DNA of 64,000 nt from Hyphomicrobium nitrativorans NL23. GTDB taxonomy: Bacteria > Pseudomonadota > Alphaproteobacteria > Rhizobiales > Hyphomicrobiaceae. Shown here one piece after another: positions 1 to 8,940 of the stretch; position 1 is the stretch's first letter, and every line of letters begins with the position of its first letter. The stretch covers positions 3,413,821 to 3,477,820 of the forward strand of contig NC_022997.1 in NCBI RefSeq assembly GCF_000503895.1, given 5' to 3'. Under the pieces are notes generated by a model. That model was not told the origin of the DNA and searched no databases. It saw nothing but the letters and a program-made list of their open reading frames with translations. Both the position numbers and the translations under genes were made by a program.

Positions 1-1242
1 AACGTCGAGCGTGCCGCAGCGCTCGAAGTCCACCTTGCCTATGAGCGTGTTTCCGAACTCGTGCATGGACTCGCCGATGAGATAGGCGCGGGTGACACGC
101 GGGAAATAGTAGCCGAGCGATTTGATACCGCCAGACTTCGGCCGGCCGCCGGCGATCCAGTAGATGTCGCCCGTGAAGCTCGCGAGCGCCTTTTCGGTGC
201 TGTCGGCGTTGGTCGCCTTGCTGTCGTTGATGAAGTCCACCACGCCGATGCGACGGACGACTTCCAGGCGATGGGCGAGCCCGGGAAACGTGCGAAGCGC
301 GGCCGCGATGTTGCCTTTGCCGCGCACGGATTTCGGCAGCGCGCTTACGGCCGCGACGGCGGCGGCGGCGTTCTGCCAGTTGTGACGGCCGCGGAGCGTC
401 GCGATGCCGTCGAGGTCAGCAACCGGCTTTTCCTTCTCGTCCGGCGCATTCTCGTAGAGCTTGCCGTCCGACGCCGAGATGCCGTCTCCGACACGCTCGC
501 CAACCGAGATGCGCCGCACTCTTCCGCCGCGGGCTTCCAGCGTGCGGGCGATGTCTGCGGACCAGGGATCGTCGATGCCGATGACCGCGGTCGTCTCGGC
601 TGCGTCAACGAGTCGGCGTTTGACGTCCGCGTAGTGCTCCACCGTGCCGTGGCGATCGATATGATCGGGCGAGACGTTGAGCAGGACGGCGACAGTGGGA
701 CGGACGCTGGGTGCGAGATCGATCTGGAAGGACGACAGTTCGAGCACGTAGACGCGCTTGTCGGAAAACGGTTCGAGCGTCAGGAGCGCGCGGCCGATGT
801 TTCCGCCAAGCTGGACGTCGGCGCCGAGTTCGCGCAGCACGTGCGCGATCAACGCCGATGTCGTCGATTTTCCGTTCGTGCCGGTGATGGCGATGACGGG
901 TGCGGCCGGGCACACGGCGGCGCGCTCGCGGAAGAACAGCTCGACGTCGCCAATGACGTCAACGCCCGCAGCATTTGCGGCCTTGACCGTCCAATGCGGC
1001 TCGGGATGCGTGAGCGGCACGCCCGGCGCGAGCACGAGAGCTGCGAACTCCGACCAATCGGCGGTCGAGAGGTCGACCAGCGGCACGCCCGCCTGTGCTG
1101 CAGCCTCTCGGCCCTGCTCGCTATCGTCCCACGCCGCGACGCGCGCGCCGCCGTCCACGAGGGCGCGCACGGTCGCAAGGCCCGAAGCCCCGAGGCCGAA
1201 GACCGCAACGGTCCGATCGTTGAACGTCGAGACGCGAATCAT
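1..1242 (-). CDS. murD: UDP-N-acetylmuramoylalanine--D-glutamate ligase (MurD), 3' end outside window
   Basis: Cytoplasmic ATP-dependent ligase that adds D-glutamate to UDP-MurNAc-L-Ala in peptidoglycan precursor synthesis. The first 414 codons are present and the frame runs off the left edge without a stop. It begins MIRVSTFNDR with a Rossmann-like GLGASG near residue 16. The Mur ligase P-loop GTNGKST is at residues 121-127, followed by an SPDH segment and the characteristic DSKATNADST motif, so family assignment is secure. It follows mraY on the same strand after a 125-bp gap and is the last visible gene of murE-murF-mraY-murD. The opposite strand is also open over much of this length but encodes only arginine-rich, unrecognisable protein. 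What lies beyond the edge (ftsW, murG in relatives) cannot be seen. Confidence 0.96.
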   Translation of the reverse strand, partial: MIRVSTFNDRTVAVFGLGASGLATVRALVDGGARVAAWDDSEQGREAAAQAGVPLVDLSTADWSEFAALVLAPGVPLTHPEPHWTVKAANAAGVDVIGDVELFFRERAAVCPAAPVIAITGTNGKSTTSALIAHVLRELGADVQLGGNIGRALLTLEPFSDKRVYVLELSSFQIDLAPSVRPTVAVLLNVSPDHIDRHGTVEHYADVKRRLVDAAETTAVIGIDDPWSADIARTLEARGGRVRRISVGERVGDGISASDGKLYENAPDEKEKPVADLDGIATLRGRHNWQNAAAAVAAVSALPKSVRGKGNIAAALRTFPGLAHRLEVVRRIGVVDFINDSKATNADSTEKALASFTGDIYWIAGGRPKSGGIKSLGYYFPRVTRAYLIGESMHEFGNTLIGKVDFERCGTLDV

Positions 1243-1367
1243 GGCACCCGAGGCTAAAGTTCTTCCCAAACAGATTGAAGCGCGAATGGTCTTTGGAGCG
1301 TCGCGCCGCACCGGAGCGACGTGTCGGCTTCACCGCGTTTGTCTTCGCGCGCTGCGCCGCGTGTTCT

Positions 1368-2450
1368 TTACCTGAGCTTCAGCGTGGCAAGCCCGATCAG
1401 CGCGAGGATGACCGAGATGATCCAGAAACGCACGACGACCGTGCTTTCGTGCCATCCCTTTTGCTCAAAGTGGTGATGGAGCGGCGCCATTCGGAATACG
1501 CGCCGTCCCGTCATTTTGAAGGACGCGACCTGGATGATCACCGACAGCGTTTCCAGCACGAACAGGCCACCGACGATGGCGAGCACGATCTCGTGCTTGG
1601 TTGCCACCGCGATTGCGCCGAGCGCGCCGCCAAGCGCGAGCGAGCCCGTATCGCCCATGAAGATCATGGCGGGCGGCGCGTTGAACCAGAGGAAGCCCAG
1701 GCCCGCGCCGATCAGCGCGCCGCAGATGACGGCGAGTTCGCCAGTTCCGGCGACGTGGTGAATCTGCAGGTAGCTCGCGAACCTTACGTTGCCGATCAGA
1801 TAGGCGATGAGGCCGAAGGTGGCCGCCGCGATCATGACCGGCACGATGGCGAGGCCGTCGAGGCCGTCCGTCAAGTTCACCGCATTGCCCGCACCGACAA
1901 TGATGAACATGCCAAACACGACGAAGAACAGGCCGAGATCGATCAGCACCGTCTTGAAGAACGGCAGCGCCAGCTTGCCCGCGAGATCGGGCGTCGAAAG
2001 CTGCACGAGGAAGTAGACGGCGACAGCCGCCACCAGAAATTCCAGGCCGAGGCGCGCGCGGCCGCCGAACCCGCTCGACTGCTGCTTCGTCACCTTCAGA
2101 TAGTCGTCGTAGAAACCGATGCCGCCATAGGCGAGCGCAACGAAGAGCACGATCCAGACGTAGGCGTTCGAAAGATCCGCCCAGAGCAGCGTCGCCACCG
2201 TCACGCCAGCGAGAATCATGAGGCCGCCCATGGTGGGCGTGCCCTTCTTGGAGAAATGCGATTGGGGGCCGTCCTCGCGGATGGGCTGGCCCTTGCCCTG
2301 CTTCAGCCTGAGCAGCGCGATGATGCCAGGCCCGAACAGAAGTACGAACAGGAGCGCGGTGAAGATCGCGCCGCCAGTGCGGAAGGTGATGTAGCGAAAT
2401 ACGTTCAGAATGTTGATCTGATCGCTGAAGCTCACCAGCTCGTAGAGCAT
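1368..2450 (-). CDS. mraY: Phospho-N-acetylmuramoyl-pentapeptide transferase (MraY)
   Basis: Inner-membrane enzyme that transfers phospho-MurNAc-pentapeptide to undecaprenyl phosphate, giving lipid I. The 360-residue length is normal for the family. Visible signatures are DDYLKV at 115-120, the NLTDGLDGL active-site loop at 192-200, GDTGS near 266-270 and the histidine cluster [11 protein letters not shown] at 325-335; there are about ten hydrophobic segments. The start is placed at MLYELVSF, the usual MraY N-terminus; an upstream in-frame start would add nine unconserved residues. It lies 27 bp downstream of murF on the same strand. Confidence 0.96.
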   Translation of the reverse strand: MLYELVSFSDQINILNVFRYITFRTGGAIFTALLFVLLFGPGIIALLRLKQGKGQPIREDGPQSHFSKKGTPTMGGLMILAGVTVATLLWADLSNAYVWIVLFVALAYGGIGFYDDYLKVTKQQSSGFGGRARLGLEFLVAAVAVYFLVQLSTPDLAGKLALPFFKTVLIDLGLFFVVFGMFIIVGAGNAVNLTDGLDGLAIVPVMIAAATFGLIAYLIGNVRFASYLQIHHVAGTGELAVICGALIGAGLGFLWFNAPPAMIFMGDTGSLALGGALGAIAVATKHEIVLAIVGGLFVLETLSVIIQVASFKMTGRRVFRMAPLHHHFEQKGWHESTVVVRFWIISVILALIGLATLKLR

Positions 2451-2477
2451 TGCATTCCCCCTCGACCCCGTCCCCAA

Positions 2478-3893
2478 TCAGCCTGCGGCGAGCCTTTTCC
2501 TCAGTGCGTCTGCGAGCGGCCCCATGCGGCTGCCGTTCGACCCCTTGACCATTACCACATCGCCCGGTGCGAGCCGCGCGACGAGCGCGTCCTCGATCTC
2601 GCCGGACCGCAAGCCCCATGCCCCCTGGCGCTCCGGCGGCAGCGCGCGGAAAAGATGCTCCATGTTCGGACCACTCGCAAAGACCAGATCCGTGCCTGCG
2701 GCGTCAACCGCTTCCTTCAACGCCAGGTGGTGCGATTGTTCCTCGGCACCCAGCTCCAGCATATCGCCGAGCACGGCGATGCGCCGCTTGTAGGCTGCCC
2801 GCGGCACCGTGCCCAGGACCGCGAACGCCGCACGCATGGACGCGGGGTTCGCGTTGTAGCTCTCGTCGATCAGTAGGATATGGCCATCCCCGAGCGGCAA
2901 CTCCGTGCGCACACCGCGGCCCGGCGGCGGCGGAACGGTTGGGAGGGCCGCGAGCGCCGTCTCGACATCGGCTCCAGCCGCATCGATGGCGGCGGCGACT
3001 GCGAGCGCGTTCATCGCGATGTGAATGCCCGGCACGCCCACCCGGCAATGGATCTCGCGCCCGCCGATGTCGATTTGCATCGCCGTGCCGTCGGCTGCGA
3101 TTTCGAGCACCTTGGAGCGCACGTCCGCGCGCGCGCTTTGACCGAACGAGACCACGCGCGCGCCGACCTCTTCGGCATGGCGGCGGAGCGTTTCGAAATG
3201 CACGTTGTCGCGGTTGAGGATCGCCGTGCCGCCGGGTTCCAGCCCTTGGAAGATCTCGGCCTTGGCTTCCGCGATGGCCTCGACGTTCGGGAACTGCGCG
3301 AGGTGGACGGCATCGACGGTGGTGACGATGGCGATGTGCGGGCGGACCATGCGCGACAGAGGCCCGATCTCGCCCGCGTGATTCATGCCGATCTCGAACA
3401 CGCCGAAACGCCTTGCTGCGGGCATGCGCGCCAAGGTGAGCGGCACGCCCCAGTGGTTGTTGAACGACTTGTCTGCACCGTGCGTCGCCCCAACGCGAGA
3501 CAGCGCGGCGCGCAGCATGTCTTTCGTACCCGTCTTTCCCGCACTGCCGGTGACCGCGATCACGCGCGCATCGGGCGACAACCGCGCGCGGGCGGCGCGG
3601 CCTATGTTTTCAAGCGCCGCCTGCACATCCGGCACGCGGATCAGCGGACCGTCGCCGGGCTTAGCTTCGTAAGACGTGGAGACGAGCGCCGCCGCTGCAC
3701 CTGCCGCAAATGCCGCGCTCACGAACTCGTGGCCGTCACGCTGATCCTTGAGGGCAACGAAAAGATCTCCGGGCGCGAGCGTGCGCGTATCGATCGAGAG
3801 GCCCGTCACGGGGGCGCCTGACGCGTTATCCGCCCGGCCGCCAGCCGCGCCCACGAGATCGTCGAATGTCCACAGCGTGTCTTGAAGGGTCAC
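2478..3893 (-). CDS. murF: UDP-N-acetylmuramoyl-tripeptide--D-alanyl-D-alanine ligase (MurF)
   Basis: Adds D-Ala-D-Ala to UDP-MurNAc-tripeptide, the last cytoplasmic step of nucleotide-precursor synthesis. About 471 residues. The P-loop GSAGKTGTKD is at residues 116-125, followed by NNHWGVPLTLAR, GMNHAGEIG, and a C-terminal domain with DESYNANPASMRAA. The reading frame extends upstream to 4112, inside murE, but that part is arginine-rich and unlike any MurF. I therefore place the start at the GTG at 3893 (MTLQDTLWTFDDL). No strong ribosome-binding site sits directly before it, and an AGGAG lies about 30 nt further upstream, so the start is moderately uncertain. It lies 55 bp after the murE stop, on the same strand. 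Confidence 0.94.
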   Translation of the reverse strand: MTLQDTLWTFDDLVGAAGGRADNASGAPVTGLSIDTRTLAPGDLFVALKDQRDGHEFVSAAFAAGAAAALVSTSYEAKPGDGPLIRVPDVQAALENIGRAARARLSPDARVIAVTGSAGKTGTKDMLRAALSRVGATHGADKSFNNHWGVPLTLARMPAARRFGVFEIGMNHAGEIGPLSRMVRPHIAIVTTVDAVHLAQFPNVEAIAEAKAEIFQGLEPGGTAILNRDNVHFETLRRHAEEVGARVVSFGQSARADVRSKVLEIAADGTAMQIDIGGREIHCRVGVPGIHIAMNALAVAAAIDAAGADVETALAALPTVPPPPGRGVRTELPLGDGHILLIDESYNANPASMRAAFAVLGTVPRAAYKRRIAVLGDMLELGAEEQSHHLALKEAVDAAGTDLVFASGPNMEHLFRALPPERQGAWGLRSGEIEDALVARLAPGDVVMVKGSNGSRMGPLADALRKRLAAG

Positions 3894-3948
3894 GTCGCGT
3901 ATCGGACGCCCTTTACGGACATCCTCTCCTTGCTGCTGTCTTGTTCGT

Positions 3949-5403
3949 TCAGGACGCCTGTAACGCTTGGCCGAGACAGTCATGATCCGAGAAGGGAATG
4001 ACCGTCTGGCCCACGATCTGGCCGGTTTCGTGGCCCTTGCCGGCGACCACAAGCACGTCTCCAGGTTGCAGGAGCGCCACGGCCGCGCGGATCGCCTCGG
4101 CGCGGTCCCCAATCTCTCGCGCGCCGGGCGCGGCGGCCAGGATTTCGGCGCGGATGGCGGCCGGATCCTCGGTGCGCGGATTGTCGTCGGTCACGATGAC
4201 GATGTCGGCGTTCGAAGTGGCGATGGCGCCCATGATCGGCCGCTTGCCACGGTCGCGGTCGCCGCCGCAGCCGAAGACGCAGATGAGGCGGCCGGTCGCG
4301 AACGGCCTGAGCCCCGCGAGCGCCGCTTCGAGGGCTTCGGGCTTGTGGGCGTAGTCGACGACGGCGAGCGCGCCGTTCTTCTCGCCGACGATGTCGAGGC
4401 GTCCGCGCACGCCTTTCAGCCCGGCAAGCGCGGGAACGACGACGGCGGGGTCTTCGCCCATCGCGAGAACGAGGCCGAGCGCGACCAGCGCGTTCGCGAC
4501 CTGATAGGTGCCGATCAACGGCAGGCGGGCTTCGTACGTGCGGCCATCATAGACGAGCGTCATGACCTGCGCGAAGCCATCGCGATCGAGGGCTGCAAGG
4601 CGCAACGTTTCGCCTGCCGTTCCGACGCTGACGATGCGATGCCCGCGCAGGCGCGCGGCCTGGATCACCGTCTCCGCCCCGGCCGCATCGACATTGACGA
4701 CGGCTGGCGCGCCGAGCGGCAGAAGCTCTTCGAACAAGCGGAGCTTGGCGGCGAGATAGGCTTCGGTCGTGGGATGATAATCGAGATGATCGCGCCCGAG
4801 GTTCGTAAACGCTGCCGCGCTCACGCGCACGCCATCGAGACGATATTGATCGAGACCGTGGGACGAGGCCTCGAACGCAAGATGCGTAATGCCTTCGCCC
4901 GCAAGCGCAGCAAGCGTTGCGTGGAGCGTCACCGGATCGGGTGTGGTGAGCGAGCCATAGGTTGCGCCGTCCGGCTTCACCACACCGATGGTGCCGAGCG
5001 ACGCCGCACGCCGGCCTGCCGCCGCGAAGAGCTGGCGCGTGAATTCCGCAACCGATGTCTTTCCGCTCGTGCCCGTTACGGCAACGATGGTTTCGGGCTG
5101 GCGTTCGAAGAAGCGCGCCGCGATGAGCGCAAGCGCCCGGCGCGGGTCGCGCGCGCGAAGGACGGGTACGGAGAGCCCATCCGGCACGTCGGCGGTTTCG
5201 CTCGTCAGGATGGCAACGGCGCCCTTTTCCACCGCGTCCGCGATGAACGCGGTGCCATCTGCCTTGGCGCCGGAGAGGGCCGCAAACAGCGCTCCCGGCT
5301 CCACGCGGCGGCTGTCCGCCGTCAGACTGGTGACGGCGATGCTGAAGGCGCCGGCTGGCACCTCGGCAACCTCATCGTGGGGAATGAGCGTGGAAAGAAG
5401 CAT
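3949..5403 (-). CDS. murE: UDP-N-acetylmuramoyl-L-alanyl-D-glutamate--2,6-diaminopimelate ligase (MurE)
   Basis: Adds the third stem-peptide residue in peptidoglycan synthesis. 484 residues, normal length. The P-loop GTSGKTS is at residues 111-117. The amino-acid selectivity motif DNPR is at 407-410, which in this family indicates meso-diaminopimelate rather than lysine. GHETGQ is near 457. It heads murE-murF-mraY-murD on the minus strand. In most relatives murE follows ftsI directly; here ftsI is about 46 kb away on the other strand. The gene just upstream, only 76 bp away and on the same strand, is the last gene of an iron-related operon. I see no terminator hairpin in that gap. Confidence 0.97.
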   Translation of the reverse strand: MLLSTLIPHDEVAEVPAGAFSIAVTSLTADSRRVEPGALFAALSGAKADGTAFIADAVEKGAVAILTSETADVPDGLSVPVLRARDPRRALALIAARFFERQPETIVAVTGTSGKTSVAEFTRQLFAAAGRRAASLGTIGVVKPDGATYGSLTTPDPVTLHATLAALAGEGITHLAFEASSHGLDQYRLDGVRVSAAAFTNLGRDHLDYHPTTEAYLAAKLRLFEELLPLGAPAVVNVDAAGAETVIQAARLRGHRIVSVGTAGETLRLAALDRDGFAQVMTLVYDGRTYEARLPLIGTYQVANALVALGLVLAMGEDPAVVVPALAGLKGVRGRLDIVGEKNGALAVVDYAHKPEALEAALAGLRPFATGRLICVFGCGGDRDRGKRPIMGAIATSNADIVIVTDDNPRTEDPAAIRAEILAAAPGAREIGDRAEAIRAAVALLQPGDVLVVAGKGHETGQIVGQTVIPFSDHDCLGQALQAS

Positions 5404-5479
5404 GTGTTCCCGGCCAGGCGAATGCTCGGACGCTTTTAGACTGCTTCCCCCTCAGTTTGAAGCGCGTCGCGCACAGCCA

Positions 5480-6631
5480 TCAAACGCGGCGGAGGTGATT
5501 GTCAAACTCTGTGGACGGGAAACGGGTTTCAAGCGCATTTTCGCCTTCTCGCGCCTCCTCGGTTCTGACGACACCATGGCCCGAACTGATTGCGAAGGCA
5601 CGGGGACCGCTTCCGGCGAGGCCGCAAGCATCCTTCAACGCCACCTCGCGCACGATCTTTCCGGTTTCAGTATCGGTGTAGACGACGCGCCCGGCACGAG
5701 GGGCAGATGCGGCGAGGAGGCGGCCTTCGGCGCAGACCGCCACCGAGCCGATGTATCCGCGCAGCGCGTCTCCCGCCGGACCGCCCGGCTCGATCAACGC
5801 AATCGGACGGTCGAGGCGCGCGCGGCCGATCAGCTCCGGCGCATCCTCGATTGCACCCTGCCATTGCCCGCCGAACCACACCGCACCGCTGGCGTCGACC
5901 ACGAGGTGGCGGATCGAGAGCAGATTGATCTCGGGCGGCAGGCCGTGCTGCGCCTTCAATGCACCCGTCTCCACATCGATGAACGACATGTTCGGCTCCA
6001 TGCCCGCGACGTCGATGCTCTCGCGGCCCGTGACGGGATCGCTGCCGAACCCTCCGTTCGCTGCGACGAGCGTCTTGCCGTCGGGCAACAGGATCGCCTC
6101 GTGCGGGCCGATGCCGTACGAGGGAAATTCGCCGATGCGGCGGAAGCCTTTTCCCGTTTCGTAGACGCCGATGATGCCCTCTCCGGTCTCGACGTCGTGC
6201 TCGGTCATGTAGATCAGCCGCCCATCCGGCGAGAATGCGCCATGGCCGTAGAAATGCCGATCCGGCGGCGGCGCGAACACTTCGGGTTCGGCGCGGCCGT
6301 CAATGTCGAAGCAAAGCGCGAAGTAGCCGGGGCGGCGTGCGCACGCCACAGCACGGCGGCGTGCGCGGTCGATGGCGATGTCGTGCGCGCGGGCAGTGAG
6401 CGGGATCTCGCGCAGGACGCGCCCATCGCCGGTGACGAGAAGCACCGCGTAGCCGTTCCCCTGTCTGCGAGCGGCGGCGGCGTAGACGACGGCTGTGTCG
6501 GCATGGCCTGCCGCACGCGCTTCGGCCGACAGAACGCAGCGCGGCGCAGTGAGGGCGATCAGCGCACCCGCAACAAACCGGCGGCGATCAATCGCCGTCG
6601 AGTTCGTTGAAGCCCAGGATGATGCCGGCAT
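5480..6631 (-). CDS. DUF1513 family protein with Tat-type signal
   Basis: Predicted exported beta-propeller-like protein of the DUF1513 family, usually found beside imelysins and di-heme oxidoreductases in periplasmic iron-related loci; the biochemical role is not established. 383 residues from the ATG at 6631. A twin-arginine stretch DRRRFVAGALIAL near residues 15-27 is followed by a hydrophobic segment and an Ala-rich cleavage region. Repeated strand-forming blades are seen, for example SPDGRLIYMTEHD, IGPHEAILLPDGKTLVAANGG and RHLVVDASGAVWFGGQWQG. Its 5' end overlaps the preceding imelysin gene by 44 nt, which indicates translational coupling. It is the last gene before murE. Confidence 0.82.
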   Translation of the reverse strand: MPASSWASTNSTAIDRRRFVAGALIALTAPRCVLSAEARAAGHADTAVVYAAAARRQGNGYAVLLVTGDGRVLREIPLTARAHDIAIDRARRRAVACARRPGYFALCFDIDGRAEPEVFAPPPDRHFYGHGAFSPDGRLIYMTEHDVETGEGIIGVYETGKGFRRIGEFPSYGIGPHEAILLPDGKTLVAANGGFGSDPVTGRESIDVAGMEPNMSFIDVETGALKAQHGLPPEINLLSIRHLVVDASGAVWFGGQWQGAIEDAPELIGRARLDRPIALIEPGGPAGDALRGYIGSVAVCAEGRLLAASAPRAGRVVYTDTETGKIVREVALKDACGLAGSGPRAFAISSGHGVVRTEEAREGENALETRFPSTEFDNHLRRV

Positions 6632-7739
6632 TGGCCGCGAGCTCCCTGACAACGATTTGGCGAATAGAGGTGATGTCGAAGCGCAGCTTGTTGGCGACGT
6701 GCCTGTGAGCCTTCGAGGCGATGTCTCCGGCCCGGACATCGTCAAGTCTTCGCGACTCTGTCGCGAGCCCGTTCCACCCAGCCGACAAAAATCCGACCAT
6801 CCACGGCTTATCGGGACCGATGCGGGCGGCAAACGCGCACACGTCATAGAGTTCCTTCAGCGCGTCGATTGTCGCGATGACGAAGACGCCCGTCGCATTC
6901 GACCTCTCGAACGGAAGGCGTGCGCGACGGGGAGGATCGCGCGACACGGCATGAAGCTCCGGCAACGCGATGCGGTCGCGCACGAGATCGAAGCCGACGA
7001 CGAGCGCCTTGGCGATCTCGCGGGCCGACTCGGACGTGTCGCGATAGAGGCGGTTCTCCGGTCCGGGATTCAGGATCTTGGCGCGATAGCCGTCTTCGCC
7101 CGCCCAGCCGCTTTGGATTTCTCCGGCAACCGTATCGATGGCCGAGGCTACGGCTCGCGCCATGTCGCAGCGATAACGTGCCGCCTCGTCATTCCCGTTT
7201 CCAAGCGGCTGCTTTTCGCTGAAAAGGAGCGCTTCGAGCGCCGTCAGGCCTTGGACGGCAACGCTTTGCTTGGCGAGCGCGCCGGGCTGCAAAAGCTCCG
7301 GCTTGCGCGCGGCGAGCAGCGTGTTCAACTGCCGCTCTGCGGTGGCGCGAGGGTCGGGCCAGAACAGCACCCGTTCGAGGCGGTGGTTTCGGGCCGAGGG
7401 TCCGAAGCGCACGAAATCGAGCGGCGCCCACGCGCGCACCGTCTCGACGAAGGCGGACTGGGCCACCGCGAGGGCGGCGGGCTTCGCCTCCACCCTGCAC
7501 GCCTCGCCAACCGCTTCGGACAAGACGTTCGCACGCGTCTTGAAAGCGTCGATGCGCGGCAAGATAAATTCGTCCACGGCGTCGCGAACCATCGCCGCCT
7601 GGGTTTTCGGCTGAGGCGCGCTTTCCGCCCAGCTACCCGTTGTGCCAACGAACATCACCGACGCAGCGGCGGCGGCTGCCATCGCTGCTGCTCTTGAGAG
7701 CAGGCCGAAATTCACTCGGAAAGGTCTTCGGGACACCAT
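6588..7739 (-). CDS. Imelysin family protein, second paralogue
   Basis: Predicted periplasmic protein of the imelysin (peptidase M75-like, EfeO/IrpA-related) superfamily, linked to iron acquisition in other bacteria. 383 residues with an N-terminal signal peptide (hydrophobic Ala-rich stretch about residues 14-37, cut near SWAES). This is the divergent class that normally sits next to DUF1513. The usual GxHxxE is replaced by a segment reading RNHRLERVLFWPDP, so any metal site differs from that of the first imelysin at 9.75 kb. It lies 69 bp downstream of the Bfd-like gene and overlaps the DUF1513 gene. Function is inferred from family and context only. Confidence 0.82.
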   Translation of the reverse strand: MVSRRPFRVNFGLLSRAAAMAAAAAASVMFVGTTGSWAESAPQPKTQAAMVRDAVDEFILPRIDAFKTRANVLSEAVGEACRVEAKPAALAVAQSAFVETVRAWAPLDFVRFGPSARNHRLERVLFWPDPRATAERQLNTLLAARKPELLQPGALAKQSVAVQGLTALEALLFSEKQPLGNGNDEAARYRCDMARAVASAIDTVAGEIQSGWAGEDGYRAKILNPGPENRLYRDTSESAREIAKALVVGFDLVRDRIALPELHAVSRDPPRRARLPFERSNATGVFVIATIDALKELYDVCAFAARIGPDKPWMVGFLSAGWNGLATESRRLDDVRAGDIASKAHRHVANKLRFDITSIRQIVVRELAANAGIILGFNELDGD

Positions 7740-7808
7740 GGCCCGATGTGTACGCCGTGGCGCAAGGAAACGAAAGGCTGAGCGACGCGAGGGCGGACGA
7801 AAGCACCC

Positions 7809-8135
7809 TCACTCGGCGAGGACGTAATCCTCTTCTTCCGCCGTGAAGGGCACGTTCGCCTTCTGATTGCGGCGCTGCTGCTGCATGCGCATGAGGCGCT
7901 CGCGCGTCGAGAAGCTGCGGTATGGGCAGATGAGGCCCTTCTTCTCCAGCACTTCGAGGCGCGCGTAGATGACGTCGACGGCCAGCGGCGCGCATCCGCA
8001 GCACTGCATGCGCTTTTGCATGTGGCGGTAGACGACGCCGGGCGTCGGGATCGGCGCCTCGGGCTGGTTCAGGATGTCGAGAAGCGCAAGCTCGATGTCG
8101 TGATCGGAGATGCGCGTACAGGAGCAAACGATCAT
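7809..8135 (-). CDS. Bfd-like (2Fe-2S)-binding protein
   Basis: Small cytoplasmic protein with an N-terminal BFD-type [2Fe-2S] domain. In bacterioferritin-associated ferredoxins this domain reduces stored iron for release. 108 residues. The cluster ligands are recognisable as C4-x-C6 and C45-x2-C48 (CCGC), the normal Bfd arrangement. The C-terminal 60 residues (STRERLMRMQQQRRNQ...) are an extension beyond the usual 60-70-residue Bfd. The start at 8135 is supported by a GAGGA ribosome-binding site. The frame extends upstream inside the neighbouring gene, but that part is not Bfd-like. It lies 17 bp downstream of the Cys-helix protein, in the same operon. No bacterioferritin gene is in the window. 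Confidence 0.83.
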   Translation of the reverse strand: MIVCSCTRISDHDIELALLDILNQPEAPIPTPGVVYRHMQKRMQCCGCAPLAVDVIYARLEVLEKKGLICPYRSFSTRERLMRMQQQRRNQKANVPFTAEEEDYVLAE

Positions 8136-8152
8136 TTTTCCCGTCCTCGCCG

Positions 8153-8674
8153 CTACTGCCTGAGATCGGCCACCGGGGCCGACGCATAGGCTGCGGCATT
8201 CACAATCAGACCCGGCGAGAGCACCTGATCGAGGCCACGCATGGTGACGGCGAAGCTCTCGGCGTGGTGGACGACCTCGTCGATCAGCGAGCTTTCGATC
8301 AGCGCGAAGGCGCAGGCGCGCATCGCAGGGCAGGTGTTGTGCTGGCAGGCCGCGATCATCGACACGGCCAGGCACTCGTCGCGACAGAAGCCCGCGCAGT
8401 CGCCGGCGCACACCTCGATCTCACGGCGGGCCGCAGCGCTGACCGCGCGCACCCAGGCCGAAAGCTCGGACACGGCCGTGCGGGCGGCATTGGCGCCGAG
8501 CGCGCTCGAATAGATGCGCCAGGCTTCTTCCCAGCGGTCGATATCGCCGGATTTATATCCGGCGACCCAGTAGCGGAAGCCGAGGCCGATCAGCCGCTCG
8601 GCGCCACGCTCGCCCGAGAGCGTCTGCAGCGGGGGCGGGGCAATGACGGGGCGCGCGGCACTAGAACGACGCAT
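8153..8674 (-). CDS. Cysteine-rich helical protein of unknown function in iron operon
   Basis: 173 residues, not assigned to a family by me. The mostly helical sequence carries seven cysteines within 33 residues: C89, C93, C97, C101, C110, C115 and C121. The first four are spaced i, i+4, i+8, i+12 (VCAGDCAGFCRDEC), which would put four thiols on one helix face, as in Cys-lined four-helix-bundle metal-storage proteins; this similarity is spacing only. No signal peptide is evident, so a cytoplasmic location is likely. The start has a GGAGG site 6 nt upstream and overlaps the preceding 48-codon gene by 14 nt. It is co-oriented with bfd-like, imelysin and DUF1513 genes, which suggests a role in handling iron or another thiophilic metal. 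Confidence 0.7.
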   Translation of the reverse strand: MRRSSAARPVIAPPPLQTLSGERGAERLIGLGFRYWVAGYKSGDIDRWEEAWRIYSSALGANAARTAVSELSAWVRAVSAAARREIEVCAGDCAGFCRDECLAVSMIAACQHNTCPAMRACAFALIESSLIDEVVHHAESFAVTMRGLDQVLSPGLIVNAAAYASAPVADLRQ

Positions 8675-8807
8675 GAAGGACCTCCCGCATCTGCGACAGG
8701 ACCGGAACGCTCAAGCGACAGGAAGGAAAGGCGAGCCCATAAGGCGGGCATGAGAACGGCACGCAATCCGCGCGCAACACCCAATTGGGGTGCGTTTCGA
8801 GAAGCAT
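8661..8807 (-). CDS. 48-residue cysteine-containing small protein
   Basis: Short frame of 48 codons, from the ATG at 8807 to TAG at 8661-8663. An AGGAAGG ribosome-binding site sits 7 nt before the ATG, an ideal spacing. The stop overlaps the start of the 173-residue gene by 14 nt, the usual sign of translational coupling. The peptide begins MLLETHPNWVLRADC and has three cysteines (C15, C20, C30) in a proline- and aromatic-rich centre (CVPFSCPPYGLAFPSC). It has no signal peptide and no family I recognise. Its context, first gene behind two ICE-like operators, argues for a genuine gene. It could instead be a translated leader that sets expression of the downstream gene. Confidence 0.55.
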   Translation of the reverse strand: MLLETHPNWVLRADCVPFSCPPYGLAFPSCRLSVPVLSQMREVLHASF

Positions 8808-8940
8808 CGTTCGACCTTCCTATTGTCGAGGTTCAAGGCCCCGAAAAGGATATAGGTATGCCGGCTGCTCAAGGGCAGCCTTGCGCGTAAACAAGCCTCT
8901 TTCTCAGGCTGGAGTCAAGGGTGCAGTCGCGCCCTAGCCT

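Noticed and set aside
61-5439. Long plus-strand frames opposite the mur genes (61-1257, 1275-2876, 2880-3821, 3967-5439).
   Set aside because: All are antisense to clear MurD, MraY, MurF and MurE sequences and have no domain signatures.
8590-8784. 64-codon minus-strand frame overlapping the 48-codon gene.
   Set aside because: No ribosome-binding site and no coupling; the alternative frame from 8807 has both.
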